A stretch of 64,000 bases of DNA from Curtobacterium sp. MCLR17_007 (GCF_003234655.2 NZ_CP126271.1:2976001-3040000); one strand, 5' to 3'; positions 17,123 through 26,536 are shown, numbered from the stretch's first letter. Notes: generated from the sequence alone by a model not told the origin. Numbers and translations: made by a program.

Positions 17123-17809
17123 GTGACTGACGGAACCCAGAGGGCACGGGACGAACTCGCCGCCCTGGTCCGAGACGGAGCAGGGCCGCTGGTGACCGCA
17201 CCGGAAGCCGTGTCCCCACGCCGGGCGGCGGTGCTCATGCTCTTCGGCGTCCTCGACGACGTCCCGAGCCACCGCCACACGGACCACCACACGGTCGCGC
17301 GCGACCTCGACGTGCTGCTGCTCGCCCGCGCGACGACGCTCAGGGCACATCCCGGCCAGGTCGCGTTCCCCGGCGGACGGGTCGACCCGGGCGACGCCGA
17401 CACCACGGCCGCCGCGCTCCGTGAAGCGCACGAGGAGACCGGGCTCGACCCGGCGGGCGTCGAGGTGCTCGGCGCGATGCCGGCGGTCCCGTTGGCGTTC
17501 TCGCGGCACCTCGTCACGCCGGTGCTCGGCTGGTGGCGGCGCCCGAGCCCCGTGCGCGTCGTCGACGAGGCCGAGTCCGCCGCGGTCTTCCGGGCACCCG
17601 TCGCCGACCTGCTCGACCCTGCGCACCGCGGCGTCACGGTGCTGCGCCAGGACGGCCGCGAGTGGCGCGGACCCGCCTTCACGGTCGACACCGCCAGCGG
17701 GCAGCACGTGGTCTGGGGCTTCACGGCGTCGCTCCTCGACGCCCTGTTCACCCGCCTGGGGTGGGAGGAGCCGTGGGACCGGGAGCACGAGGTCCCGCTG
17801 CCGGAGTGA
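17123..17809 (+). CDS. Nudix hydrolase (CoA pyrophosphatase-like)
   Basis: About 228 aa. The Nudix box is complete: GGRVDPGDADTTAAALREAH followed by EETGLD, with the catalytic Glu residues of REAHEE. The preceding LRAHPGQVAFPGG matches the NuCoA signature region of CoA and nucleotide diphosphate hydrolases. GTG at 17123 has GGGGA eight bases ahead; an alternative in-frame GTG lies at 17117. It probably trims CoA or related nucleotides. The neighbouring HTH gene starts 46 bp downstream. Confidence 0.85.
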   Translation: MTDGTQRARDELAALVRDGAGPLVTAPEAVSPRRAAVLMLFGVLDDVPSHRHTDHHTVARDLDVLLLARATTLRAHPGQVAFPGGRVDPGDADTTAAALREAHEETGLDPAGVEVLGAMPAVPLAFSRHLVTPVLGWWRRPSPVRVVDEAESAAVFRAPVADLLDPAHRGVTVLRQDGREWRGPAFTVDTASGQHVVWGFTASLLDALFTRLGWEEPWDREHEVPLPE

Positions 17810-17855
17810 GCCCTCGGGCAGCGGTACGATCGGCGTCAGCGGGAACGGAGTCAGC

Positions 17856-18404
17856 ATGACGAACCTCGATCCCCGACGCGGAGCCGGGCGTCGGACACGA
17901 CACGACGTCGAGAGCGTGGTCGACGCGCTGACGTCGCGCATGGACGGCAACGCCGCCGCGGTCCGTCGGGCGGTGCTGAGCGTGCTGCACAGCCGCGAGC
18001 AGCAGCACCTGGCCGAGATGGAGCTGCGGCGCGGCATCTTCGAGCTCGCCGACCTCGGGGTCGCCCCGCGCGACATCGCCCGGCTCGCCGGCATCTCGCA
18101 GCCGGACGTGTCGCGCCGCCTCACCCGACGGGGCCTGACAGCCTCGCGCCCCTCGCCGCGCGAGGTCATCTCCCAGCGCCAGGCCGGCCTGATCGACTCC
18201 GACACCATGGTGCGGGAGCTCTCGACGATGGCCATGACGCACCGCATCCCCGCACGCGACTCCGGCTACGACAGCGCGGCCGCGCAGACCGGCACCGCGA
18301 AGGAGCTCGCCGCCGCGTTCCAGGACGGGCTGATCAGCGAGGGTGAGTACGAGACCGTCCGCAAGGCCATCGCCGGTCGTCTCGGCCGGGTCCACGGACG
18401 GTGA
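17856..18404 (+). CDS. Helix-turn-helix DNA-binding protein, probable partner of the zeta-like kinase
   Basis: 182 aa. The central segment FELADLGVAPRDIARLAGIS continuing QPDVSRRLTRRGL is a clear helix-turn-helix. The N-terminal third is helical and charged, and the C-terminal third contains LAAAFQDGLISEGEYETVRK. It resembles small regulators found directly upstream of zeta-toxin kinases in actinobacteria. ATG at 17856 has ACGGAG upstream, and its stop overlaps the GTG start of the kinase (GTGA), so both are made from one mRNA. A role as antitoxin and autorepressor is an inference from arrangement only. Confidence 0.72.
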   Translation: MTNLDPRRGAGRRTRHDVESVVDALTSRMDGNAAAVRRAVLSVLHSREQQHLAEMELRRGIFELADLGVAPRDIARLAGISQPDVSRRLTRRGLTASRPSPREVISQRQAGLIDSDTMVRELSTMAMTHRIPARDSGYDSAAAQTGTAKELAAAFQDGLISEGEYETVRKAIAGRLGRVHGR

Positions 18405-19225
18405 GTGACGAACCGGGCGACCGAGCCCTCCGCGACCGCACGGCAGCCGACCTCGCCGCGTTCCTGCAGTCGGCGTGTCTCGACGACCCCTGGACCGAGG
18501 ACCCCGCGGGCAGCACCCGCCTGCGCTACGCCCCGGACGGCTTCCTGTACACGGCCGAACGGCTGCGGCTGCACGAGGCGCTGCTCGCCGAGCACACCGC
18601 CCGGACACCCACACCGTCGGACGACGGCACGCTCGCCGTCGTCGTCACCGCGGGCCCTCCGGGAGCGGGCAAGACGACAGCCCTGACCCGGATGCCCGAG
18701 CTCGACGACTACCGGCACATCGACGCGGACGACTTCAAGGACGCCCTGCTCGAACGGGCCACGGCCGACGGGCTGCTCGACGCCTGGACCGCCCGTGTCC
18801 TGGTGGACGGCGCTCCGGTGCGCCCGCGCGAGCTCGCGGCGTTCGTGCACGCCGAGTCCACCGCGGTCGCGGACACCCTGCGACGCCGGTCCCTGCGCGA
18901 CGGCGAGAACGTCGTCGTGCACGGCACCCTGTCGAGCGTCGACTACCTGGACGACCTGCTGTCCGAGCTCGACGACGCCGGGTACGACCGGCTGCGGATC
19001 GTGGACGTCGAGGTGCCGTTCGACGCCGCGCTCGAGCAGGCGACCGCGCGGTGGTGGCAGGTGCGGCAGACCGACGACCCGCTGGGTGGCCGCTTCGTCC
19101 CCGCCGCGGCCATCCGTCGGTACTACCCCGGCACCGGACAGTCACTCTGCCGCTCGAACGTGTCCGAGCTCGAGCGGCGGGCCGCCGACCTGGGGTGGGA
19201 CGTCAGGGTCGAGCGGATCGGCTGA
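18401..19225 (+). CDS. Zeta-toxin family kinase
   Basis: 274 aa. The Walker A motif VTAGPPGAGKTTALTRMPEL (residues about 84-103) is followed by DDYRHIDADDFKDALLE, where zeta toxins carry the I-D-x-D-x-F-K substrate/catalytic segment. A helical N-terminal extension of about 80 residues precedes the kinase. Zeta toxins phosphorylate UDP-N-acetylglucosamine or related nucleotides and poison cell-wall synthesis. The extra N-terminal domain might act as a built-in neutraliser. It overlaps the HTH gene by 4 bp at its start and the convergent transporter by 23 bp at its end. Confidence 0.8.
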   Translation: MSDEPGDRALRDRTAADLAAFLQSACLDDPWTEDPAGSTRLRYAPDGFLYTAERLRLHEALLAEHTARTPTPSDDGTLAVVVTAGPPGAGKTTALTRMPELDDYRHIDADDFKDALLERATADGLLDAWTARVLVDGAPVRPRELAAFVHAESTAVADTLRRRSLRDGENVVVHGTLSSVDYLDDLLSELDDAGYDRLRIVDVEVPFDAALEQATARWWQVRQTDDPLGGRFVPAAAIRRYYPGTGQSLCRSNVSELERRAADLGWDVRVERIG

Positions 19226-20159
19226 CCGCGGCCGTCGGAGCAGCGGCTGCCGCATCGACCACGGGGCCCGCGGCGGTCGTCCGCCGTCGCAGCAGCCCCG
19301 ACGCCAGCGCGATCCCGACCAGGATCACCACGCCACCCACCGGCTCGTTCCAGCGCACCCGCTCCCCCAGCACCAGGACGCCGAGCACCACCCCGACCAC
19401 GGGCGTCAGGTAGGTGACGGTGGACGCACGAGCCGCGCCCCAGGCCTGCACGAGCCCCGTGTTCCACATGTAGGCCAGCCCGGTGCCGACGCAACCGAGT
19501 CCCAGCATGGCGGCCACGATCCTCCAGTCCAGCTGCATCGGCGCGGTCGCCGTGACGGGCGCGACCATCAGCATCAGCCCGGCGGCCAGCGTCAGCTGGA
19601 CGGTGGTGAGCGTGACGGCGTCGTGGCCGCTGCCCGCGACGAACCGGCGCATGTAGGCCAGTCCGAACCCGTAGCAGGCGGTCATGCCGAGCAGCGCGAC
19701 CTGGGCGGGGACCGTGGCCAGCACCGCGGGGTCGCCGATCAGGTCCCACGGCCCGACCAGCACGAGCACCCCGACGATCCCGGTCAGGACACCGACGAGC
19801 TGCCGTCCGCGCAACCGCTCCGCCGGCAGCAGCAGCGGCATCGCGAGCAGCACCATGATCGGCGTCGTCGCGTTGTAGATGCTCGCCAGACCACTCGGCA
19901 CGGTCTGCTCCGCCCATGCGACGAGCGACGACGGCACCGCGTTCAGGAACACCGCGAGGACGAGCAGGTGGCCCCAGAGCGCCTTCGACCGCGGCCACCG
20001 ACGGCGGGTCGCGAGCAGGATCACGAGCAGCGTCAGCGCCCCGAGCAGCACGCGTCCGAGGGCGACCTGCTGCGGGGACAGTCCCTCGAGACCGACCTTC
20101 ATGAAGAGGAAGCTCGATCCCCAGGTCAGCGCCACGAGGACGAACAGGATGCCGTTCAT
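19203..20159 (-). CDS. EamA/DMT-family transporter
   Basis: 318 aa with ten membrane helices and the internal duplication of the drug/metabolite transporter superfamily; MNGILFVLVALTWGSSFLFM opens the first EamA domain and a second begins near VALLGMTACYGFGLAYM. ATG at 20159 begins directly at the first helix. It is divergent from a LysR gene with 70 bp in between, so it is likely controlled by it and may export an amino acid or metabolite. The C-terminal tail of 30 Ala/Arg-rich residues is cytoplasmic. Confidence 0.87.
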   Translation of the reverse strand: MNGILFVLVALTWGSSFLFMKVGLEGLSPQQVALGRVLLGALTLLVILLATRRRWPRSKALWGHLLVLAVFLNAVPSSLVAWAEQTVPSGLASIYNATTPIMVLLAMPLLLPAERLRGRQLVGVLTGIVGVLVLVGPWDLIGDPAVLATVPAQVALLGMTACYGFGLAYMRRFVAGSGHDAVTLTTVQLTLAAGLMLMVAPVTATAPMQLDWRIVAAMLGLGCVGTGLAYMWNTGLVQAWGAARASTVTYLTPVVGVVLGVLVLGERVRWNEPVGGVVILVGIALASGLLRRRTTAAGPVVDAAAAAPTAAVSRSARP

Positions 20160-20183
20160 GCCGCTAGTGTCGAGCCACCCGGG

Positions 20184-20221
20184 CTCATGAGGCAAACGCA
20201 TCGGGTTCATGACCCCATGAG
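20184..20221. promoter_or_regulatory. Candidate LysR binding region with repeated TCATGA cores
   Basis: The 70-bp divergent gap holds CTCATGAG (20184-20191, perfect palindrome), TTCATGA at 20206-20212 and CCATGAGG at 20214-20221. Repeated short dyads between a LysR gene and its divergent target are typical of recognition and activation sites. No single T-N11-A box stands out. Confidence 0.35.
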
Positions 20222-20229
20222 GAGTCCAC

Positions 20230-21078
20230 ATGCCGATCACGATCGCCCAGCTCCGCGCCCTCGTCACCACCGTCGACAGCGGCTCGTTCACCGCCGCGGC
20301 ACGCGCGCTCGGCGTCGGCCAGTCGGCCGTGTCGCACGCCGTCGCCGGGCTGGAGCGCGAGCTCGGCGGACCGGTCCTGCTGCGCGGCACGGCCGCGGTC
20401 CCCACCCCGCTCGGGGAGCGGCTGCTCGGTCACGCCCGCAGCGCGATCGCCCCGGTCGACGCCCTGGAGGCCGTGGTGCGGCCCGGCACGGCGCGCGGCA
20501 CCGTGCGTCTGGCCGCCGTCCCCACGGTCTGCCAGGGGCTGCTGCCGCGGCTCCGCGCACTGTGGGCCGTGACGCTGCCCGACGTCGACGTGCAGGTCTA
20601 CGAGGGCGACGACGACGAGATGCCCGAGTGGCTCGAGGCCGGCACGGTGGACGCCGCCGTGCTCGTCGACCCGACCGTGATTCCGGACGGCGGCGTCGTC
20701 GTCGCGACGGACGAGATGGCCGCCGTGGTGCGCCGCGACCACCCGCTCGCCGACTCGGCTGCCCTGACGCTCGACGACCTGCACGAGGACGGCCTGGTCG
20801 CGGGCGGTGGGGGCTGCGAGTACCAGATCCAGCGGATGCACGAGATCGCCGGGCAGCCGTTCCGCTACGCCCACCGCGTGCGCGAGATGAGCACGATGTT
20901 CGGGATGATCCAGCGGGGCGAGGGGGTGTCGATCGTGCCGACGCTCGGGCGGGTGATGCTGCCGGACGACCTGGTGATGGTCCCGACGCTCCCCCGGCTC
21001 GAGCGCACGCTGGTGTTGAGCGGGCCGTCCTCGCGGCCGTGGTCCCCGCTGACGAGGGCGCTGGTCGCCGCGGTCTGA
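20230..21078 (+). CDS. LysR-family transcriptional regulator
   Basis: 282 aa. The N-terminal winged helix is diagnostic: ALVTTVDSGSFTAAARALGV followed by GQSAVSHAVAGLERELGG. The C-terminal inducer-binding domain begins near GTVRLAAVPTVCQGLLPRL. It probably activates the divergent EamA transporter. The inducer is unknown. Confidence 0.9.
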   Translation: MPITIAQLRALVTTVDSGSFTAAARALGVGQSAVSHAVAGLERELGGPVLLRGTAAVPTPLGERLLGHARSAIAPVDALEAVVRPGTARGTVRLAAVPTVCQGLLPRLRALWAVTLPDVDVQVYEGDDDEMPEWLEAGTVDAAVLVDPTVIPDGGVVVATDEMAAVVRRDHPLADSAALTLDDLHEDGLVAGGGGCEYQIQRMHEIAGQPFRYAHRVREMSTMFGMIQRGEGVSIVPTLGRVMLPDDLVMVPTLPRLERTLVLSGPSSRPWSPLTRALVAAV

Positions 21079-21125
21079 ACGGCGGCGTCGGCTCGCTCCG
21101 GGCATCGTCCGGGTTGGATGGGGTG

Positions 21126-21938
21126 ATGCCCGAGACCTACGTCAAGACCTTCACCGACCCGAACGAGGCCGCTGCCGAGGCTGCCGGCCTGGAGTGGCTC
21201 GCCGAGGCCGAGGACGCCGGCGGCACCCGCATCGCCCGGGTGCTCGGTCGACCGCGGCCGACGGTCCTCGAGCTCGAGTTCGTCTCCGACACCGCACCGA
21301 CGGCGGCCCAGGCGGAACGGTTCGGCCGGTCGCTCGCGCACACCCACGCCGCCGGGGCAGCGCACTGGGGCGTGCCGTCGCCCGGGTACCCGGCGAACGG
21401 GCCGATGCGGATGGGCCGCTCCCGCACGCCGTTCGTGCCCGCGTCCGAGGCACCCGCGACCTGGGGCGAGTTCTTCGCCGAGTACCGGATCCGGGACTTC
21501 GTGCAGCGCATCGTCGACGCCGGCGGGTACGACGGCTCCGAGGCGGCGGTGTTCGAGCGGGTGTGCGACCGACTCGAGGACAGCACCCTCGGCTCCCCGC
21601 AGCCCGCGCTCGTCGGGGACGGCCCCGCGCGGCTGCACGGCGACCTCTGGGCCGGGAACGTCCTGTGGCCGCGGGACCACGCCGAGCCGACCGGGGCCGT
21701 GCTCATCGACGCGACGCCGCACGGCGGGCACGCCGAGACGGACCTGGCGCTGCTGGCGCTGTTCGGGCTGCCCCGGCTCGAGACCGTGCTGGCGGCGTAC
21801 GACGCCGAGTCCCGGCTGGCGGCGGGGTGGCAGGAGCGCGTCGAGCTGCACCAGCTGGCGCCGCTGCTGCTGCACGTGGTGCTGTTCGGCGGCTCGTACA
21901 CCGATGCCGCGCTCCGGGTCGCCCGCCGGTACGCCTGA
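21126..21938 (+). CDS. Fructosamine kinase family protein
   Basis: 270 aa. The catalytic loop is ARLHGDLWAGNVLW, with the metal-binding aspartate of the DFG-equivalent in VLIDATPHGGHAETDLALL. The family phosphorylates fructosamines or ribulosamines on glycated proteins and amino acids as a deglycation step; several bacterial members act on free sugar amines. The N-terminus KTFTDPNEAAAEAAGLEWLA corresponds to the short kinase N-lobe. The gene stands alone, before a spacer with dispersed repeats. Confidence 0.82.
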   Translation: MPETYVKTFTDPNEAAAEAAGLEWLAEAEDAGGTRIARVLGRPRPTVLELEFVSDTAPTAAQAERFGRSLAHTHAAGAAHWGVPSPGYPANGPMRMGRSRTPFVPASEAPATWGEFFAEYRIRDFVQRIVDAGGYDGSEAAVFERVCDRLEDSTLGSPQPALVGDGPARLHGDLWAGNVLWPRDHAEPTGAVLIDATPHGGHAETDLALLALFGLPRLETVLAAYDAESRLAAGWQERVELHQLAPLLLHVVLFGGSYTDAALRVARRYA

Positions 21939-22118
21939 CGGTGGGTTGCGCCTCGGTGCGAGGTTGATCGCCCGGTGCGAGGAAACAACCGCGCACCGTC
22001 CGGCCAAGGTCGCACGACACGGGTCGGGCGGCGAACGCGAGCACTCTGGCGCAGCTCCTTAGGCGGGCCACAGGTGGCACATGGGCCCGTTCGGGGAACG
22101 CCCCGGAGGCTCACTGCC
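21939..22118. repeat. Spacer with GTGCGAGGAAACA repeat element
   Basis: A 180-bp gap between the fructosamine kinase and GT39 genes. It contains the dispersed element GTGCGAGGAAACA at 21975-21987, framed by CGGTGCG and CGCACCG so that a short hairpin can form, and a second GTGCGAGG at 21956. No gene is seen. Confidence 0.6.
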
Positions 22119-24290
22119 ATGACCACGTACCCGATCCCCGTGACCGACCGTCGCGACCGTGCGCACCCGGGAGCGCCCACGCGTCGCCGAGCCGTCCCCC
22201 GGCTCTTCCTCGGCGAGCGCACCGATGCCCGCTGGCTCCGCCCGGCGTTCTGGCTGCTGCTCGTCGTCACCGCCGTCGTGTACTGCTGGGACCTCAGCAT
22301 GTCCGGGTACGCGAACAGCTTCTACGCCGCCGCCGTGCAGGCCGGCACGAAGTCGTGGGAGGCGTTCTTCTTCGGCTCGCTCGACTCGTCGAACTTCATC
22401 ACGGTGGACAAGCCCCCCGCGTCGCTGTGGGTGATGGTGCTCTCCGCCCGGCTGTTCGGCTTCTCGAGCACCAGCCTGTTGCTCCCCCAGGCGCTGATGG
22501 CCGTCGGGTCGGTCGCGCTGGTGTGGGGCACCGTCCGGCGCACCCTGGCCCGGCTCGGGTCGACGACCGCGAACGTCGGGGCGCTGCTTGCCGGGTTCGT
22601 CGTCGCAGCGACCCCGGCGGCGGCGCTGATGTTCCGGTTCGACAACCCGGACGCACTGCTCGTGCTGCTGATGACCGCCGGGGCGTACTGCACCGTGCGG
22701 GCACTCCCCCGCGGCAGCTGGCGGTGGATCGCGCTCGCCGGTGTCGCCCTCGGGTTCGCGTTCCTGACGAAGATGCTGCAGGGACTGCTCGTCCTGCCCG
22801 CGTTCGGCCTGGTGTACCTGGTCGCCGCCCGCACCGCCGTGCCGAAGCGCATCGTCGGACTGCTGGTCGCCGCCGGGTCGCTCGTCGTCGCGGCGGGGTG
22901 GTGGGTCGTCGCGGTGTGGCTGTGGCCCGCCGACGCCCGCCCGTACATCGGCGGCTCCACGAACAACACCGTGCTCGACCTGGTGTTCGGCTACAACGGC
23001 CTGGGCCGGATCTTCGGCGGCTCGGGGAACGGCGGCGGGGGCGGCGGTGCGACCGGCACGGCAGGCTCGTCCTTCGGCGGGTCGACCGGGCTCGACCGCC
23101 TGTTCTCGTCCGAGATGGGCCTGGAGATCTCATGGCTGCTGCCCGCCGCGCTGATCGCACTCGTGCTCGGCCTGGTCGTCGTCGGACGTCGCCACCTCGC
23201 CGATCCGGCACGCGCGGGTCTGGTGCTGTGGGGCGGTTGGCTGCTGGTCACCGGGCTGGTGTTCTCGTACATGTCCGGCACGATCCACCCGTACTACACG
23301 GTCGCTCTCGTCCCGGCGATCGCGGGCCTGGTCGGCACCGGCGGCGCCCTGCTCTGGCGGGCCCGCACCCGGATGACCGGTCGCCTCGGTCTGGCCGCGA
23401 TGGTCGGCAGCACGGCCTTCTGGGGCTGGTGCCTGCTCAACGAGGACCCGACGTGGCTGCCGTGGCTGCGATGGGTGATCCTCGCCGGCGGCCTGCTGTC
23501 GGCCGTCGCGATCGTCATGGGGAGCGTCCCGTCGCTCCGCAAGCTCGTGACCGTCGGTGTGCTCGCCGGCACCCTGTTCGGGCTCACCGGCACCACCGCC
23601 TACGCGTTCGCCACCACCACGGTGGCGCACTCCGGTTCGATCCCGAGCGTCGGTCCGTCGGGATCCTCCGGTGGCGGGATGGGCGGCGGCGGCATGCCGG
23701 GAGGCTCGGGTGGCCCCGGCGGGTCGGCCTCCGGCACCGAGAGCGACGGCTCTGACAACGGCACCCAGCAGGGTCCCGGCGGCACACCGCCGGAAGGCGG
23801 GACCCCGCCCAGCGGGACCTCCGGTGCGGTGCCGGATGGCACCGACGGCGAGGCACCCGGTACCGGGACCTCCGGGACGGAGTCGGGGACGGGCCTCCCG
23901 TCCGGCGGTGGCGACCAGGCGACCGACGGTGGCGGCATGGGCGGTGGCAGCGCGACGACCTCGACCGCGCTGACCAAGCTGCTCGCGCAGACCGACACGA
24001 CGTGGGCCGCGGCGGTGGACGGCTCGCAGTCCGCCGCGCAGCTGGAACTCGACAGCAACACCCCGGTGATGGCGATCGGTGGCTGGTCGAGCGACCCGAC
24101 CCCGACGCTGGCCGAGTTCAAGGCCTACGTTGCCGAGGGCAGGATCGCGTACTACATCGCCTCGGGCACCGGCGGCGGCATGCGTGGTGGATCCTCCACG
24201 GCGTCCGCGATCACGGAGTGGGTGGCAGCGAACTACTCCTCGACGACCGTCGGAGGCCAGACCGTCTACGACCTGACCTCTCCGAAGTAG
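22119..24290 (+). CDS. Glycosyltransferase family 39 (PMT/ArnT-like) membrane protein with long Gly/Ser/Pro linker
   Basis: 723 aa. Residues about 40-500 form a multi-spanning PMT_2-type transferase with the luminal motif SNFITVDKPPASLWVMVLSA, whose acidic residue is catalytic in the family; these enzymes move sugars from polyprenyl-phosphate carriers onto proteins or lipids on the outer face. Residues about 505-613 are an extremely Gly/Ser/Pro/Thr-rich linker, and 615-723 form a small soluble domain (WAAAVDGSQSAAQLELDSNT, then PVMAIGGWSSDPT). The Gly-rich segment also occurs as a loop around residue 305. A two-component system and a GT2-GtrA fusion follow directly, indicating an envelope-glycosylation unit. 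Confidence 0.87.
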   Translation: MTTYPIPVTDRRDRAHPGAPTRRRAVPRLFLGERTDARWLRPAFWLLLVVTAVVYCWDLSMSGYANSFYAAAVQAGTKSWEAFFFGSLDSSNFITVDKPPASLWVMVLSARLFGFSSTSLLLPQALMAVGSVALVWGTVRRTLARLGSTTANVGALLAGFVVAATPAAALMFRFDNPDALLVLLMTAGAYCTVRALPRGSWRWIALAGVALGFAFLTKMLQGLLVLPAFGLVYLVAARTAVPKRIVGLLVAAGSLVVAAGWWVVAVWLWPADARPYIGGSTNNTVLDLVFGYNGLGRIFGGSGNGGGGGGATGTAGSSFGGSTGLDRLFSSEMGLEISWLLPAALIALVLGLVVVGRRHLADPARAGLVLWGGWLLVTGLVFSYMSGTIHPYYTVALVPAIAGLVGTGGALLWRARTRMTGRLGLAAMVGSTAFWGWCLLNEDPTWLPWLRWVILAGGLLSAVAIVMGSVPSLRKLVTVGVLAGTLFGLTGTTAYAFATTTVAHSGSIPSVGPSGSSGGGMGGGGMPGGSGGPGGSASGTESDGSDNGTQQGPGGTPPEGGTPPSGTSGAVPDGTDGEAPGTGTSGTESGTGLPSGGGDQATDGGGMGGGSATTSTALTKLLAQTDTTWAAAVDGSQSAAQLELDSNTPVMAIGGWSSDPTPTLAEFKAYVAEGRIAYYIASGTGGGMRGGSSTASAITEWVAANYSSTTVGGQTVYDLTSPK

Positions 24291-24300
24291 GCTCGGCGCG

Positions 24301-25020
24301 ATGTCCGACCAGCCGCTCCAGCGCACCGACGGCTCGCCCGTCCGTGCTCTCGTCGTCGACGACGAGCACGCGCTCGCCGACGCCGCCCGCCAGGCGTTCG
24401 AGGCGGACGGCTGGTCGGTGCGTGCTGTGCACCGCGGTCGGGACGTGCAGTTCGCGGCCCGGGAGTTCCAGCCCGACGTCATCGTGCTCGACGTGATGCT
24501 GCCGGACATCGACGGCTTCCAGGTGCTCGAGCGGCTGCGGGACGCGCGGGACGACGTCCGCGTGCTGTTCCTGACCGCCCGGGACTCGTCCGAGGACCGG
24601 TTGGCCGGCCTGACCCGCGGCGGCGACGACTACCTGACCAAGCCGTTCGGGGTCGCCGAGCTGCTGGTCCGGGCGCGGATCCTGGCCCGGACCTCGGCCC
24701 GCGTGGCGGCGACCGCCCCCGTGGGGATCACCGTCGGCGACCTGGTGCTCGACGAAGACTCCCGGACCGTGACCCGGGGCGGCGAGGCGATCGAGCTGAC
24801 CCCGACCGAGTTCGAGCTGCTGCGCCACCTGGCGCGGAACGCGAACCGCGTGCTGTCGCGGGAGCACCTGCTGGCGAACGTCTGGGGCATGGACTTCGGG
24901 TCGTCGTCCAACCTGGTGGACATGTACGTGTCGTACCTGCGCCGGAAGATCGACGCCGGACGGTCTCCCCTGGTGCAGACCGTACGCGGCGCCGGGTACG
25001 TGCTGCGGCCGGTGTCGTGA
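24301..25020 (+). CDS. OmpR/PhoB-family response regulator
   Basis: 239 aa. The receiver domain has the acidic pair at DDEHA, the phospho-acceptor Asp64 in VIVLDVMLPD, and the conserved Lys in DYLTKPF. The C-terminal winged helix includes LTPTEFELLRHLARNANRVL and YVSYLRRKIDAG. It starts 10 bp after the GT39 gene and overlaps the histidine kinase start by 4 bp, so the three are one unit and the regulator likely tunes the glycosyltransferase group. Confidence 0.93.
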   Translation: MSDQPLQRTDGSPVRALVVDDEHALADAARQAFEADGWSVRAVHRGRDVQFAAREFQPDVIVLDVMLPDIDGFQVLERLRDARDDVRVLFLTARDSSEDRLAGLTRGGDDYLTKPFGVAELLVRARILARTSARVAATAPVGITVGDLVLDEDSRTVTRGGEAIELTPTEFELLRHLARNANRVLSREHLLANVWGMDFGSSSNLVDMYVSYLRRKIDAGRSPLVQTVRGAGYVLRPVS

Positions 25021-26507
25021 GTCGGTTCGGCTCGTCGGCCCGGTCGCGGGTGCCGTCGCTGCGGTGGCGGATCGTCGGCGCGGTGGCGCTGCTGCTCGTG
25101 CTGACGAACGTCGTGGTGGGCGTCGTCACCGTGGTGGCCTACCGGGGGTACCTGGTCGGGCGGCTCGACGCGGAGCTGGCGACTGCCACGAGCCGGACGC
25201 TCGGGCCCGGCGACGGACAGCCGCCGCCCGGGTCCGGGTCCGGGTCGTCCTCGGACCGCCCAGATCCGGGGAACGCCTTCATCGGTGCCCCGGGGCAGTC
25301 GGCCGACACCGTCGTGGCGATCTTCCGCGGGAGCAGCACCGTGCTCGCCGGGTACACGGACGCGAAGGGACAGCAGCACGGGCTGAGCGCCGCGCAGGAG
25401 CGGACCCTTGCGACCGTCGCCACGGACGGCCACCCCGTGACGGTGTCGCTCGGGTCGCTCGGGACCTACCGGGCCGAAGCCGTCGGCTCGGACGGCGACG
25501 TCTTCGTGACGGCACTGCCCCTCGACGACCAACGCGCCTCGATCGTGCGGCTCGTCGTGGTGATCGGCAGCGTGACCCTGGTCGGGCTGCTCGTGGCGGT
25601 CTGGGCGGGGGCGATGCTCGTGCGCCGCTCGTTGCGCCCGCTCGAGCACGTCGCCGCTGTGGCGTCGAGCGTCACCTCGCTCGACCTCGAGCGGGGCGAC
25701 ACCGACATCGCCGTCCGGGTCGCGCCACTGGACCTGGTCGCGAACCGGGAGGTCGGCGCCGTCGGCACCGCATTGAACCGGCTGCTCGGGCACGTCGGTC
25801 GCGCGCTCACCGTCCGTCGCGACGCCGAGGCCGGCATGCGCAGCTTCGTCGCGGACGCATCGCACGAGCTCCGGACGCCGATCGCCACCGTGCGCGCCTA
25901 CGCCGAGCTGTCGTCGAGCACCACCGACGTCGACGCCATCCACCGCAACGTCGACCGCATCGGGCACGAGGCCCTCCGGATGGGCGCCCTTGTGGAGGAA
26001 CTGCTGCTGCTCGCCCGGCTGGACTCGGCAGCGCTCGCCGCGGGGCGGGCGCCCGCCGCTGCGGACCCGGTCGACCTGACCTCGGTGGTCGTCGAGGCGA
26101 CGATGGACGCTCGTGCGACCGCTCCGGACCACCGGTGGGAGCTGCAGGTCGACGACGAGCCGATCGTGGTCCCCGGCGACGACGTGCAGCTCCGACGCGC
26201 GGTCACGAACCTGCTCGCCAACGCGCGGACGCACACCCCCGCTGGCACCGCCGTGGTCGTCTCGCTGCAGCGGGCCGCTGACGGGATCCGGCTCGTGGTG
26301 ACGAACGACGGCCCGACCATCCCCGAGGACGCGCTGCCCACGCTGTTCGACCGGTTCACCCGTGGCGAGGCCTCGCGCTCCCGCGAGTCCGGGACGAGCG
26401 GGCTCGGGCTGGCGATCGTGCGCGCGGTGGTCGAGTCCCACGGCGGTTCCGTGCGGGTGGCGTCCGAGCCGGGCCGCACCGCGTTCACGGTGACCCTCCC
26501 CGCGTAG
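25017..26507 (+). CDS. Sensor histidine kinase
   Basis: 496 aa. Two membrane helices (about residues 20-42 and 180-205) flank an extracytoplasmic sensor region containing a Gly/Ser/Pro stretch near residue 65. A HAMP domain follows, then the dimerisation helix with the phospho-accepting His283 in VADASHELRTPIATVRAYAE, the N-box NLLANARTHTPAGT and the ATP-lid glycines SGLGLAIVRAVVESHGG. GTG at 25017 overlaps the response regulator stop (GTGA). The stimulus is unknown. Confidence 0.93.
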   Translation: MSRFGSSARSRVPSLRWRIVGAVALLLVLTNVVVGVVTVVAYRGYLVGRLDAELATATSRTLGPGDGQPPPGSGSGSSSDRPDPGNAFIGAPGQSADTVVAIFRGSSTVLAGYTDAKGQQHGLSAAQERTLATVATDGHPVTVSLGSLGTYRAEAVGSDGDVFVTALPLDDQRASIVRLVVVIGSVTLVGLLVAVWAGAMLVRRSLRPLEHVAAVASSVTSLDLERGDTDIAVRVAPLDLVANREVGAVGTALNRLLGHVGRALTVRRDAEAGMRSFVADASHELRTPIATVRAYAELSSSTTDVDAIHRNVDRIGHEALRMGALVEELLLLARLDSAALAAGRAPAAADPVDLTSVVVEATMDARATAPDHRWELQVDDEPIVVPGDDVQLRRAVTNLLANARTHTPAGTAVVVSLQRAADGIRLVVTNDGPTIPEDALPTLFDRFTRGEASRSRESGTSGLGLAIVRAVVESHGGSVRVASEPGRTAFTVTLPA

Positions 26508-26536
26508 CGCGGGCGGCACCGGTCCCGTGGACCGCG

